Positions 53,059 to 61,525 of a DNA stretch of 64,000 bases are shown piece by piece; position 1 is the first letter of the stretch, and the number at the start of each line of letters is the position of its first letter. The stretch comes from Bacteroidetes bacterium UBA1312 (lineage in GTDB: Bacteria > Bacteroidota > Bacteroidia > Chitinophagales > Chitinophagaceae). Made by a program: the position numbers and the translations under genes. The notes beneath the pieces are model-generated. The model was not told where the DNA came from. It saw only the letters and a list, made by a program, of their open reading frames with translations, and did no database searches. The stretch covers positions 186,001 through 250,000 of the forward strand of contig DBTQ01000036.1 of assembly GCA_002307135.1 (NCBI GenBank), in the 5' to 3' direction.

Positions 53059-54267
53059 ATGAAAATAGCTATTATAGGAGCTGGTGCCGCAGGTTGTTTT
53101 ACCGCCGCCAATATTCCTTTTGAAGAAGGTAATGAAGTGATGGTGTTTGAAAAAACATCGCGTGCTATGCAAAAGGTAAAGGTGTCGGGTGGTGGCAGGT
53201 GCAATGTGACACATGCCTGTTTTGAGCTCAGGGAGTTGGTGGAAAGATACCCCAGAGGTAAGCAATTGCTGCGCAAAACATTGCATCAGTTTAGCCCCAA
53301 AGACACGATTCAATGGTTTGAAGACAGAGGTCTGGCATTGAAGACGGAGGCTGATGGGCGTATGTTTCCTGTTACCGACGATTCGCAAAGTGTAATAGAT
53401 ACTATATGGCGCGAAATGATGCGGCAACAAGTAAAAGTACAGTTTCATAAAACAGTAACTAGTATTGTCAAAAACGAGTTGGGTTTTACCATTTCCTTTG
53501 CCGATAAGAGTAGTTATCGTGCCGATAAGGTGTTGATAGCAGTTGGTGGTTATCCCAAAAAGGAAAACTACGATTGGCTTAATAATATGGGGCATCCGAC
53601 TCAAGTACCTGTACCTTCTTTGTTTACGTTCAACTTGCCCAAGCATCCTATTACAGAGCTAATGGGTGTAGCTACAGAGGTGTCTATAAAAATAGCAGGT
53701 ACTAAGTATATCGAACAAGGACCGCTATTGATCACACATTGGGGCTTTAGCGGTCCGGCAGTGTTGCGTTGTTCTGCATGGGCAGCGCGGGATTTGCAGG
53801 AGCGCAATTATGAGTTTACGATACTGATTAACTGGCTCAAGGATATTACGGAAGCGGACTTGCGCGAGCAGATTGTGTATTTACGCAAGGAGATGGGTAA
53901 GCAAATGGTACAACATAAAAATCCATTCGGGATGCCCAAGCGTTTGTGGGAGTATTTGCTGAAACGTATAGGTATCAAAGACGATACGCGTTGGGGAGAA
54001 TTGCCGGCGGCACAGCAAAACAAGTTGATGGAATCATTAGTTCGGGACAGTTATACGATAAAGGGTAAGACTACTTTTAAGGAAGAGTTTGTGACCTGTG
54101 GTGGTATCGAGCTCAAAGACATTGACCCGCAAACGATGGAGAGCAGGTTGGTGCCGGGCATTTATTTTGCAGGCGAGGTAACTGATGTGGATGGCATTAC
54201 CGGCGGGTTTAATTTTCAGAATGCCTGGACAAGCGGATGGATTGTGGCCAAGTCGATGATGAGCTGA
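53059..54267 (+). CDS. HI0933/YhiN-type FAD-dependent oxidoreductase
   Basis: 402 residues. The Rossmann fold IAIIGAGAAGC (3-13) is followed by VSGGGRCNVTHA (about 48-60), LFTFNLPKHPITELMG, the THWGFSGPAVLRCSAW block near 234 and a C-terminal FAGEVTDVDGITGGFNFQNAW FAD clamp. This is the complete HI0933 signature. The family is sometimes annotated as a tRNA- or cobalt-related reductase; none is firmly established. It starts 20 bases after the AlgX-like gene and may share its transcript. Confidence 0.93.
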   Translation: MKIAIIGAGAAGCFTAANIPFEEGNEVMVFEKTSRAMQKVKVSGGGRCNVTHACFELRELVERYPRGKQLLRKTLHQFSPKDTIQWFEDRGLALKTEADGRMFPVTDDSQSVIDTIWREMMRQQVKVQFHKTVTSIVKNELGFTISFADKSSYRADKVLIAVGGYPKKENYDWLNNMGHPTQVPVPSLFTFNLPKHPITELMGVATEVSIKIAGTKYIEQGPLLITHWGFSGPAVLRCSAWAARDLQERNYEFTILINWLKDITEADLREQIVYLRKEMGKQMVQHKNPFGMPKRLWEYLLKRIGIKDDTRWGELPAAQQNKLMESLVRDSYTIKGKTTFKEEFVTCGGIELKDIDPQTMESRLVPGIYFAGEVTDVDGITGGFNFQNAWTSGWIVAKSMMS

Positions 54268-54306
54268 TAGGAACCGGTTTTTAATCATTTAATTTATATT
54301 TGCTAC

Positions 54307-54675
54307 ATGAATTTTATAGGCAATATTATCTGGCTTGTTTTTGGAGGTTTATTTGCAGCATTGGGTTACCTCTTTGGTGGTATTATCCTTTGTATTACCG
54401 TTATTGGTATTCCTTTCGGGCTTCAGTGTTTCAAACTGGCAGGCATGGTATTGTTTCCATTTGGCAGAAGGGTAGTGAATACTTCGGGCAGCTTGGGTTG
54501 TCTGTCTTTGTTTGCCAATATTATTTGGATTGTCTTTGGTGGTTTGTGGACAGCATTGAATCATCTTTTTTGGGGCATATTGTTGGCTATTACTATTGTC
54601 GGTATCCCATTTGCCAAACAACATTTTAAACTGATTGAATTGTCTTTAATGCCATTCGGCAAGAAGGTGATTTAA
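54307..54675 (+). CDS. YccF-domain membrane protein
   Basis: 122 residues consisting of two similar halves. Each has a membrane pair with NIIW-VFGGL-AAL and IGIPF-K-Q-FKL, which is the internal duplication of the YccF domain. The function is not known; the family is inner membrane. It stands between the HI0933-type gene (39 bases upstream) and glyA, which has its own promoter. Confidence 0.93.
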   Translation: MNFIGNIIWLVFGGLFAALGYLFGGIILCITVIGIPFGLQCFKLAGMVLFPFGRRVVNTSGSLGCLSLFANIIWIVFGGLWTALNHLFWGILLAITIVGIPFAKQHFKLIELSLMPFGKKVI

Positions 54676-54722
54676 TGTCGTTTATTGATCTGCCTTAGAA
54701 TTGATGAATTATTTACTAACTA

Positions 54723-54754
54723 TTGTGTCAATAGCGGATTTTACAGTACTTTAG
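54723..54754 (+). promoter_or_regulatory. Promoter of glyA
   Basis: TTG at 54723-54725, 21 bases, TACTTTAG at 54747-54754 (one mismatch to TAnnTTTG), 23 bases before the ATG. Confidence 0.6.
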
Positions 54755-54777
54755 CGTCCGCAACTGTATAAAATAAT

Positions 54778-56058
54778 ATGACACAGGATAAAGAAATATT
54801 TGGACTCATACGTGAAGAGCTAGAGCGTCAACGTCGTGGGTTGGAGCTAATTGCATCAGAAAATTTTACGAGCCTACAAGTAATGCAGGCTATGGGTAAT
54901 GTAATGACTAATAAGTATGCCGAGGGTTATCCCGGTAAACGTTATTATGGTGGCTGCGAAGTAGTGGATAAAAGTGAGCAATTGGCCATAGACCGTGCCA
55001 AAGAAATATTTGGTGTTAGCTATGTCAATGTACAACCGCATAGTGGTGCACAAGCGAATACAGCCGTTATGTTTGCAGTATTGAAGCCAGGAGATGCTAT
55101 TCTTGGATTGGATTTGAGCATGGGTGGACATTTGACACATGGTTCTCCTGTTACTTATTCCGGAAAAATATATAATGCGCATCACTATGGTGTAAAGAAG
55201 GAAGATGGCCGTGTGGATTATGACGACCTAGAAAAGAAAGCGCTAGAAGTAAAACCAAAGATGATCATCTGCGGTGCATCTGCTTATAGCCGCGACTGGG
55301 ATTATGCACGCATACGTGCTGTGGCCGATAAGATAGGTGCTTTAGTATTGGCCGACATTGCACATCCGGCAGGTATGATAGCTGCAGACCTGTTGAATTC
55401 TCCTTTTGACCATTGTCATTTTGTTACTTCTACTACGCACAAAACTTTGCGTGGACCTCGTGGCGGTATCATCATGATGAAAAATGATTTTGAAAACAAT
55501 TGGGGTGCAGTTGGTCCGAAAGGAGAAACACGTTTATTGAGTCAATTGTTGGATTTAGCCGTTTTCCCGGGCATACAAGGCGGTCCATTAGAACATGTGA
55601 TAGCAGCAAAAGCGGTTTCTTTCTTCGAAATATTGCAGGACGAATACAAAGAGTATGCACGTCAGATGCAAAAAAATGCACAAGCTGCCGCTACCGCATT
55701 TATGGAAAAGGGCTACGATATTGTATCTGGTGGCACAGATAACCATCTTTTGTTAATCGACCTTCGTAATAAAGGAATTTCTGGTAAAAAAGCAGAAAAT
55801 ACTTTAGTGAAAGCAGATATTACGCTGAATAAAAACATGGTTCCTTTCGATGATAAATCACCTTTCGTAACATCAGGTATCCGTTTTGGTGTTCCTGCCA
55901 TTACTACTAGAGGACTCAAAGAGAAAGATATGGCTCAGGTGGTCAATTGGTTGGATAAAGTATTGACAAATCCTGACGATGAGCAAGTAATTGCAGCAGT
56001 ACGTGGTGAAGTCAATGAATTTATGACGGGCTACACGATGTATCCTGAAATGGGCTAA
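54778..56058 (+). CDS. glyA: Serine hydroxymethyltransferase
   Basis: 426 residues. ELIASENFTS near the start, the EGYPGKRYYGGCE region, the PLP lysine K222 in TTHKTLRGPRGG and the later IQGGPLEHVIAAKA segment match the family. It moves one carbon from serine to tetrahydrofolate, giving glycine, in the cytoplasm. Monocistronic by the promoter and the 86-base gap downstream. Confidence 0.97.
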   Translation: MTQDKEIFGLIREELERQRRGLELIASENFTSLQVMQAMGNVMTNKYAEGYPGKRYYGGCEVVDKSEQLAIDRAKEIFGVSYVNVQPHSGAQANTAVMFAVLKPGDAILGLDLSMGGHLTHGSPVTYSGKIYNAHHYGVKKEDGRVDYDDLEKKALEVKPKMIICGASAYSRDWDYARIRAVADKIGALVLADIAHPAGMIAADLLNSPFDHCHFVTSTTHKTLRGPRGGIIMMKNDFENNWGAVGPKGETRLLSQLLDLAVFPGIQGGPLEHVIAAKAVSFFEILQDEYKEYARQMQKNAQAAATAFMEKGYDIVSGGTDNHLLLIDLRNKGISGKKAENTLVKADITLNKNMVPFDDKSPFVTSGIRFGVPAITTRGLKEKDMAQVVNWLDKVLTNPDDEQVIAAVRGEVNEFMTGYTMYPEMG

Positions 56059-56144
56059 GTGTTTAACATTTGCTTTGTAGGATTTAAAAACGATTTACAG
56101 GTGCATTTTAATACATTTGCTTCAACCAAAACCAAAATTTAGAA

Positions 56145-56840
56145 ATGGGAATACTGAACATATTATTACTTCAGGCTGATACAATACACCAAGCCACAGC
56201 AGCAGTTGCTACAGGTAGTGAAAAGCTTTCTTTATTTAGTTTGCTCAAAGAAGGCGGCCTATTAATGTTTCCTTTGTTGATTTGCTCCGTGTTGATGGTG
56301 TATGTTTTTGTAGAGCGCTATATGGCCATTAAAAAAGTGTCTGTAATAGATGCCAATTTTATCAACCGTATCCGCGAACAAATCATGTCCGGCAATATAC
56401 AGTCGGCGAAATCGGTTTGCAAAAGCTCAGATTCGCCTGTTGCCCGTATGATTGAAAAAGGTATTAACCGCATTGGTAAACCTATTGACAGTATTGAAAA
56501 GGCAATGGAAACTACTGGTAAACTGGAAGTGTATCAATTGGAGAAAAATATGGCAGTATTATCAACAATAGCACGTATAGCACCTATGTTTGGTTTCTTG
56601 GGTACGATTGCCGGGATGATTATTCTATTCTTTAATATACAGCATCAAGGTTTCTCACTTGAAGGTATTGCAGGTGGTATTTATACCAAAATGGTTACCT
56701 CTGCAACAGGGCTCATTATCGGTCTGTTGGCTTATGTAGGCTACGATTACCTCAATGCCCAAATCAATAAAACAGTAAACAAAATGGAGATTGCTTCAGC
56801 AGAATTTTTGGATATTTTGCAAGAACCGGCCAAAGCATAA
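56145..56840 (+). CDS. MotA/TolQ/ExbB family proton channel
   Basis: 231 residues, three membrane segments: MFPLLICSVLMVYVFVE, IARIAPMFGFLGTIAGMIILFF and MVTSATGLIIGLLAYVGYDYL. The conserved LLGT-like GFLGTIAGM and the TSATGLIIGLLAY block are typical of ExbB/TolQ. The usual ExbD/TolR partner does not follow: the next gene is sucC, starting 68 bases later from its own promoter. The partner may lie elsewhere. Energising TonB or Tol complexes in the inner membrane is the expected role. Confidence 0.93.
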   Translation: MGILNILLLQADTIHQATAAVATGSEKLSLFSLLKEGGLLMFPLLICSVLMVYVFVERYMAIKKVSVIDANFINRIREQIMSGNIQSAKSVCKSSDSPVARMIEKGINRIGKPIDSIEKAMETTGKLEVYQLEKNMAVLSTIARIAPMFGFLGTIAGMIILFFNIQHQGFSLEGIAGGIYTKMVTSATGLIIGLLAYVGYDYLNAQINKTVNKMEIASAEFLDILQEPAKA

Positions 56841-56861
56841 TGAATTCGTTTTGAAAACTAG

Positions 56862-56891
56862 TTGACAAAAACTATAATTAAATTACCTTCG
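56862..56891 (+). promoter_or_regulatory. Promoter of sucC
   Basis: TTGAC at 56862, 19-base spacing, TACCTTCG at 56884-56891 (one mismatch to TAnnTTTG). It lies 17 bases before the ATG. Confidence 0.65.
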
Positions 56892-56908
56892 CAAAAATTT
56901 CGCAACTC

Positions 56909-58132
56909 ATGAACGTACATGAATATCAAGCTAAAGAATTATTAAAACGCTATAACGTACCGACGCAAGAAGGTATAGCTGTAGCAAATGTAACAGATGC
57001 ATTAAGTGCTTACAGCCAGATAGCGGCTGAAACAGGGAGCAAATTTGTAGTTGTAAAAGCTCAAATTCATGCTGGTGGACGTGGTAAAGGTCGAATGATA
57101 GAAGTGCCTGAGCAAAGTGGAGTAGTAGTAGTAAAGAGTGCAGAAGACGTAGAACGTGCTGCTAAAAATATATTGGGTAATACTTTAGTAACGATTCAAA
57201 CAGGTGAAGCTGGTAAAAAAGTAAGCAAAATCTTGATTGCTCAGGATATGTATTATGATGGACCTAGTGACAGAAAAGAATTTTATCTATCTATATTGTT
57301 GGATCGTGCTAAAAAACAAAACGTCATCATGTATTCTACCGAAGGAGGTATGGATATTGAAGATGTGGCACACAACACACCAGATAAAATATACAAAGAA
57401 TGGGTAGCTCCTAATATGAGCTTGCAAGGATACCAAGCGCGCAATATCGCATTCAATTTAGGATTGAGCGGCGAAGCGTTTAAGAACATGGTAAAATTTG
57501 TAACTAATTTGTACAATGCCTATGTTGGACTTGATTGCACCATGGTAGAAATCAATCCTTTATTTAAAAGTGCTGATGATAAAATAATTGCTGTGGATTG
57601 TAAAATGGATTTGGACGATAATGCTTTAATGCGTCATCCTGATCTTAAAGACATGCGTGATAAATCAGAAGAAGATCCTACAGAAGTAGAAGCAGGGGAG
57701 TTCAACCTAAACTATGTAAAATTAGATGGTAATGTAGGTTGTATGGTAAATGGTGCTGGATTAGCCATGGCTACTATGGATATGATCAAATTAGCTGGTG
57801 GTGAGCCTGCTAACTTTTTGGACGTAGGTGGAACTGCTAACGCCCAAACTGTAGAAGCTGGCTTCCGTATTATCATGAAAGATCCGAATGTAAAAGCTAT
57901 TTTGATTAATATATTTGGTGGTATTGTTCGTTGCGACCGTGTTGCAGCAGGTGTTATTGAAGCTTACAACAATATGGGTAATATCAATATTCCAATTATT
58001 GTCCGTTTGCAAGGCACTAATGCAGAGGTAGCGAAAGAATTGATTGTAAATTCAGGATTGAAAGTACAAAGCGCTATTCAATTGAGCGAAGCTGCACAAT
58101 TGGTACAGGAAGCAATTGCTCACAAAAACTAA
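56909..58132 (+). CDS. sucC: Succinate-CoA ligase beta subunit
   Basis: 407 residues. The ATP-grasp half has AQIHAGGRGKGRM and MVEINPL near 215; the C-terminal ligase half carries GGTANAQTVEAGF and FGGIVRCDRVAAGV. Length matches the family, with about 20 more residues than the E. coli subunit. With SucD it converts succinyl-CoA and ADP (or GDP) to succinate and ATP in the TCA cycle. sucD is not adjacent. It converges on aconitase. Confidence 0.96.
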   Translation: MNVHEYQAKELLKRYNVPTQEGIAVANVTDALSAYSQIAAETGSKFVVVKAQIHAGGRGKGRMIEVPEQSGVVVVKSAEDVERAAKNILGNTLVTIQTGEAGKKVSKILIAQDMYYDGPSDRKEFYLSILLDRAKKQNVIMYSTEGGMDIEDVAHNTPDKIYKEWVAPNMSLQGYQARNIAFNLGLSGEAFKNMVKFVTNLYNAYVGLDCTMVEINPLFKSADDKIIAVDCKMDLDDNALMRHPDLKDMRDKSEEDPTEVEAGEFNLNYVKLDGNVGCMVNGAGLAMATMDMIKLAGGEPANFLDVGGTANAQTVEAGFRIIMKDPNVKAILINIFGGIVRCDRVAAGVIEAYNNMGNINIPIIVRLQGTNAEVAKELIVNSGLKVQSAIQLSEAAQLVQEAIAHKN

Positions 58133-58149
58133 GTTCACTTTATTATATA

Positions 58150-58188
58150 AAATCCGCCAAACAAATGTTGTTTGGCGGATTTTTTTTG
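58150..58188 (+). terminator. Terminator of sucC
   Basis: Stem AATCCGCCAAACA / TGTTTGGCGGATT around ATG-type loop, then eight T. Confidence 0.9.
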
Positions 58189-58223
58189 AATAATGCATCT
58201 AATTTTTTTCCTTTTGCATCAAT

Positions 58224-58261
58224 AAAAAACAGGCTATCTCTTTCGGGATAGCCTGTTTTTT
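58224..58261 (-). terminator. Terminator of aconitase
   Basis: Stem AAAAAACAGGCTATC / GATAGCCTGTTTTTT with loop TCTTTCGG-like. On the minus strand the A-run becomes the T-run; it lies 26 bases after the aconitase stop. Confidence 0.85.
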
Positions 58262-58286
58262 ATTAGTGTTATAAATTGAATTATTA

Positions 58287-60554
58287 TTAAGCAATAAATT
58301 GTTTACGGATAATGTTTAATGCAGCACCTTCTTTAAACCATTCAATTTGTTGTTGGTTGTAAGTATGGTTTGCCATAATAATGTCGCTGGAACCATCCTT
58401 GTGTTGGAATACCATTTTCAATGGTACGCCTGGAGCAAAAGTGGTTAAGCCATCTATATCAATTGTATCGTCTTCTTGAATTTTATCGTAATCTGCTTTA
58501 TCTGCAAAAGTCAGTGCAAGCATACCTTGTTTTTTCAAGTTTGTTTCGTGGATACGAGCAAAAGATTTTACCAATACCGCACGAACACCCAAGAAACGAG
58601 GTTCCATTGCAGCATGTTCGCGGCTACTTCCTTCACCGTAGTTTTCGTCACCGACAACAATAGTGCCAACATGAGCAGCTTTATAAGCTCTTTGTGTAGC
58701 TGGTACAGGACCATATTCGCCGGTCAATTGATTTTTTACATTGTCCGTTTTTTCGTTGTAGAAGTTTAATGCACCAATCAACATATTGTTGGAGATATTA
58801 TCGAGGTGACCACGGAATTTCAACCAAGGTCCAGCCATAGAAATATGGTCTGTTGTACATTTCCCTTTTGCTTTAATCAATAGTTTCAAGCCTTTAAGGT
58901 CTGTTCCTTCCCAAGCAGCAAATGGTGCCAATAATTGTAAGCGTTTGGAATCTTCACTCACTGCTACAGTTACCTGACTACCGTCAATAGCGGGTGCTTG
59001 ATAACCTGCATCTTCAACAGCAAAGCCTCGAAGAGGTAATTCAAAGCCAGATGGTGCGTCTAGTTTTACTTGCTCTCCTTTGTCGTTGGTCAATGTATCT
59101 GTAAGTGGGTTGAAGCTCAAATCGCCGGCAATGGCTAAGGCTGTTACCAATTCAGGAGAACCAACAAACGCGTAAGTATTTGGGTTACCATCTGCGCGTT
59201 TTGCGAAGTTTCTGTTGAACGAATGAACGATTGTGTTTTTTTCTTGTTTTTCGGCACCCATTCTGTCCCACATGCCAATACATGGACCACAAGCATTAGC
59301 AAAAACTTTAGCTCCAACTTGTGCAAATGTATCTAAGAATCCGTCGCGCTCAATAGTGTAACGAACTTGTTCTGAACCCGGTGTAATGGTAAATTCAGCC
59401 TTCATTGTTAAGCCTTTTTCTGCAACTTGTTTGGCTAAGCTTACAGAGCGGCTGATGTCTTCGTAAGAAGAGTTGGTACAGCTACCAATCAATCCTACTT
59501 CAATTTTTGTAGGCCAGCCATTTTTCGCGGCTTCTTCTTTCATTTTGGAAATAGGCGTAGCCAAATCCGGTGTGAAAGGACCATTCAAATGTGGTTCTAA
59601 TTCACTCAAATTAATTTCGATTACTTGATCGAAGTATTGTTCTGGGTTGGCATATACTTCAGCATCGCCGGTTAAATGTTCGCGAACGGCATCGGCTGCA
59701 TCTGCAATCTCAGCGCGGTTCGTTGCTTTCAAATAGCGGCTCATGCTTGCATCGTAACCGAATGTAGATGTAGTAGCACCAATTTCAGCACCCATATTAC
59801 AGATAGTGCCTTTACCCGTACAACTCATACTTTCAGCACCTTCACCAAAATATTCAACAATAGCTCCGGTTCCGCCTTTTACAGTAAGAATACCTGCCAC
59901 TTTCAAAATAACGTCTTTAGGCGCAGCCCAGCCACTGAGTTTACCGGTCAATTTAATCCCAATCAATTTTGGAAATTTAAGCTCCCAAGGAAGACCCGCC
60001 ATAACATCGCAAGCATCAGCTCCACCAACACCTATCGCTACCATGCCTAATCCTCCTGCGTTTACAGTATGGCTATCCGTACCAATCATCATACCGCCGG
60101 GGAATGCGTAGTTTTCTAAAACTACCTGATGAATAATACCTGCACCCGGTTTCCAAAAGCCGATACCATATTTATTAGATACCGAAGCTAAGAAATCGTA
60201 CACCTCTTTACTTTCATGTACCGCTCTGTCCAAATCAATTGCACTATTTTCTTTCGCCTGAATCAAATGGTCGCAATGCACTGTAGATGGCACAGCTACT
60301 TTGCTTCGTCCTGCCTGCATAAATTGTAACAAAGCCATTTGTGCTGTTGCATCTTGCATCGCTACGCGATCCGGCGCAAAATCAACATAGCTGCCACCTC
60401 TTACGAAAGGTGTAGCAGGAGCTTGCTCCCAAAGGTGAGCATACAATATTTTTTCAGTCAATGTAAGTGGGCGACCCAACAGTTTCCGGGCAACAGCAAC
60501 ACGTTCGGGTAGGTTAGAATAGTGTTTTTTGATTAAATCAAGATCAAAAGCCAT
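58287..60554 (-). CDS. Aconitate hydratase (mitochondrial-type)
   Basis: 755 residues from the ATG at 60554; the longer frame is upstream leader. The [4Fe-4S] ligands lie in GSCTNSSYED and in NACGPCIGMWDR. Substrate-site stretches include GTDSHTVNAGGLG and the C-terminal swivel domain GDENYGEGSSREHAA. It interconverts citrate and isocitrate. Length and layout match the mitochondrial-like class used in Bacteroidota, not AcnB. With sucC it puts two TCA steps side by side. Confidence 0.95.
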   Translation of the reverse strand: MAFDLDLIKKHYSNLPERVAVARKLLGRPLTLTEKILYAHLWEQAPATPFVRGGSYVDFAPDRVAMQDATAQMALLQFMQAGRSKVAVPSTVHCDHLIQAKENSAIDLDRAVHESKEVYDFLASVSNKYGIGFWKPGAGIIHQVVLENYAFPGGMMIGTDSHTVNAGGLGMVAIGVGGADACDVMAGLPWELKFPKLIGIKLTGKLSGWAAPKDVILKVAGILTVKGGTGAIVEYFGEGAESMSCTGKGTICNMGAEIGATTSTFGYDASMSRYLKATNRAEIADAADAVREHLTGDAEVYANPEQYFDQVIEINLSELEPHLNGPFTPDLATPISKMKEEAAKNGWPTKIEVGLIGSCTNSSYEDISRSVSLAKQVAEKGLTMKAEFTITPGSEQVRYTIERDGFLDTFAQVGAKVFANACGPCIGMWDRMGAEKQEKNTIVHSFNRNFAKRADGNPNTYAFVGSPELVTALAIAGDLSFNPLTDTLTNDKGEQVKLDAPSGFELPLRGFAVEDAGYQAPAIDGSQVTVAVSEDSKRLQLLAPFAAWEGTDLKGLKLLIKAKGKCTTDHISMAGPWLKFRGHLDNISNNMLIGALNFYNEKTDNVKNQLTGEYGPVPATQRAYKAAHVGTIVVGDENYGEGSSREHAAMEPRFLGVRAVLVKSFARIHETNLKKQGMLALTFADKADYDKIQEDDTIDIDGLTTFAPGVPLKMVFQHKDGSSDIIMANHTYNQQQIEWFKEGAALNIIRKQFIA

Positions 60555-60905
60555 AACATATTTATTGTTTAAAATGAGCAATTCGTTTGTGCTCCGCAAA
60601 TTTATTGCAATTCGAAGACAAATCATTTTCCAATTTGGGCTTTTTTGCAAATTTTAGGAAGAAACTATACTTATTGAGCGAATTTTCCGGATTCTTTCAG
60701 CACATCATGTTGCAATAATAATTTCAATTTAGGAAATGAGATTTTAAGGTTATTGCAGGATTATCTGTTATCACTAATTAAAAGCGCTGTTGAATTTCAA
60801 TATATTTTAATAACTAGGATGGCAGATTTTGTTAACAATTTATTTACAAAAATATAAATGAACGTTCATTCATTTGTTTGTAAGTTTGTTTTTATAAGGT
60901 TGATC
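60555..60905. other. 351-bp divergent regulatory spacer between aconitase and TetR
   Basis: Very AT-rich. The only clear element is the palindrome ATGAACGTTCAT at 60858-60869, with a further ATTCATTTG beyond. Promoters for both sides should lie here. Confidence 0.6.
60858..60869. promoter_or_regulatory. Perfect 12-bp palindrome, likely TetR-family operator
   Basis: ATGAACGTTCAT, 37 bases before the TetR start, extended by ATGAACG...TTCATTCATTT into a longer imperfect dyad. Position and type fit autoregulation, and related regulators of fatty-acid breakdown use TGAATG-type dyads. Confidence 0.55.
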
Positions 60906-61472
60906 ATGGATAAAAAACAAGCCATATTAAAGAGTGTTTTACGTCTTGTAAAAAGAGATGGCTTTTATCATCTCAATATGAAGAAGATAGCGGAAGAGGC
61001 CGGTATAGCAGCGGGTACTATTTATTTATATTTTAAAGGAAAAGAAGACGTCATTAATGCATTGTATAAAATGATTGTTACTGATTTCAATCAGAAGGTA
61101 TTGGATGGATATATTGAATCTCGTTCTGTGAAAGAGAATTTTCATGAAATGTTGAATAATGCGATTCAGTTTTATTTGAAAGAAAGGGATTATTTCAGTT
61201 TTATAGAGCAATATACGTATGCTCCTTTTTTGTTTAAAGAAAATCAGGATGAAAATTTTATGTTGCTGTTGCCCATTTACAAAATGATGAAGGAAGGTAA
61301 AAAACAAAAAGTAATTAAAAACCTTCCGGATGCCATTTTGCTGTCGCTGATCCATGGCTCGATGAATACAATACTAAAATTACATTTAGCACATAAAACA
61401 GACTTGAATAAGAAAGGAATAAAGCAACGGTTTTATGATGCTTGTTGGGAAGCTATAGCAATAGCATCTTAA
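60906..61472 (+). CDS. TetR family regulator, probably of fatty-acid degradation
   Basis: 188 residues from the ATG at 60906; an ATG at 60858 within the palindrome is the other in-frame choice. The N-terminal HTH has FYHLNMKKIAEEAGIAAGTIYLYFKGKEDVINALY, the standard TetR pattern, followed by a helical ligand domain. It starts 53 bases before a fused beta-oxidation enzyme gene, so acyl-CoA or fatty acid is a natural effector guess. The 12-bp palindrome upstream of it suggests autoregulation. Confidence 0.92.
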   Translation: MDKKQAILKSVLRLVKRDGFYHLNMKKIAEEAGIAAGTIYLYFKGKEDVINALYKMIVTDFNQKVLDGYIESRSVKENFHEMLNNAIQFYLKERDYFSFIEQYTYAPFLFKENQDENFMLLLPIYKMMKEGKKQKVIKNLPDAILLSLIHGSMNTILKLHLAHKTDLNKKGIKQRFYDACWEAIAIAS

Positions 61473-61525
61473 GTATATAAATGGTTGTTTCAAATTAATA
61501 AACTCAAATTTTTTAAATCAGAATA

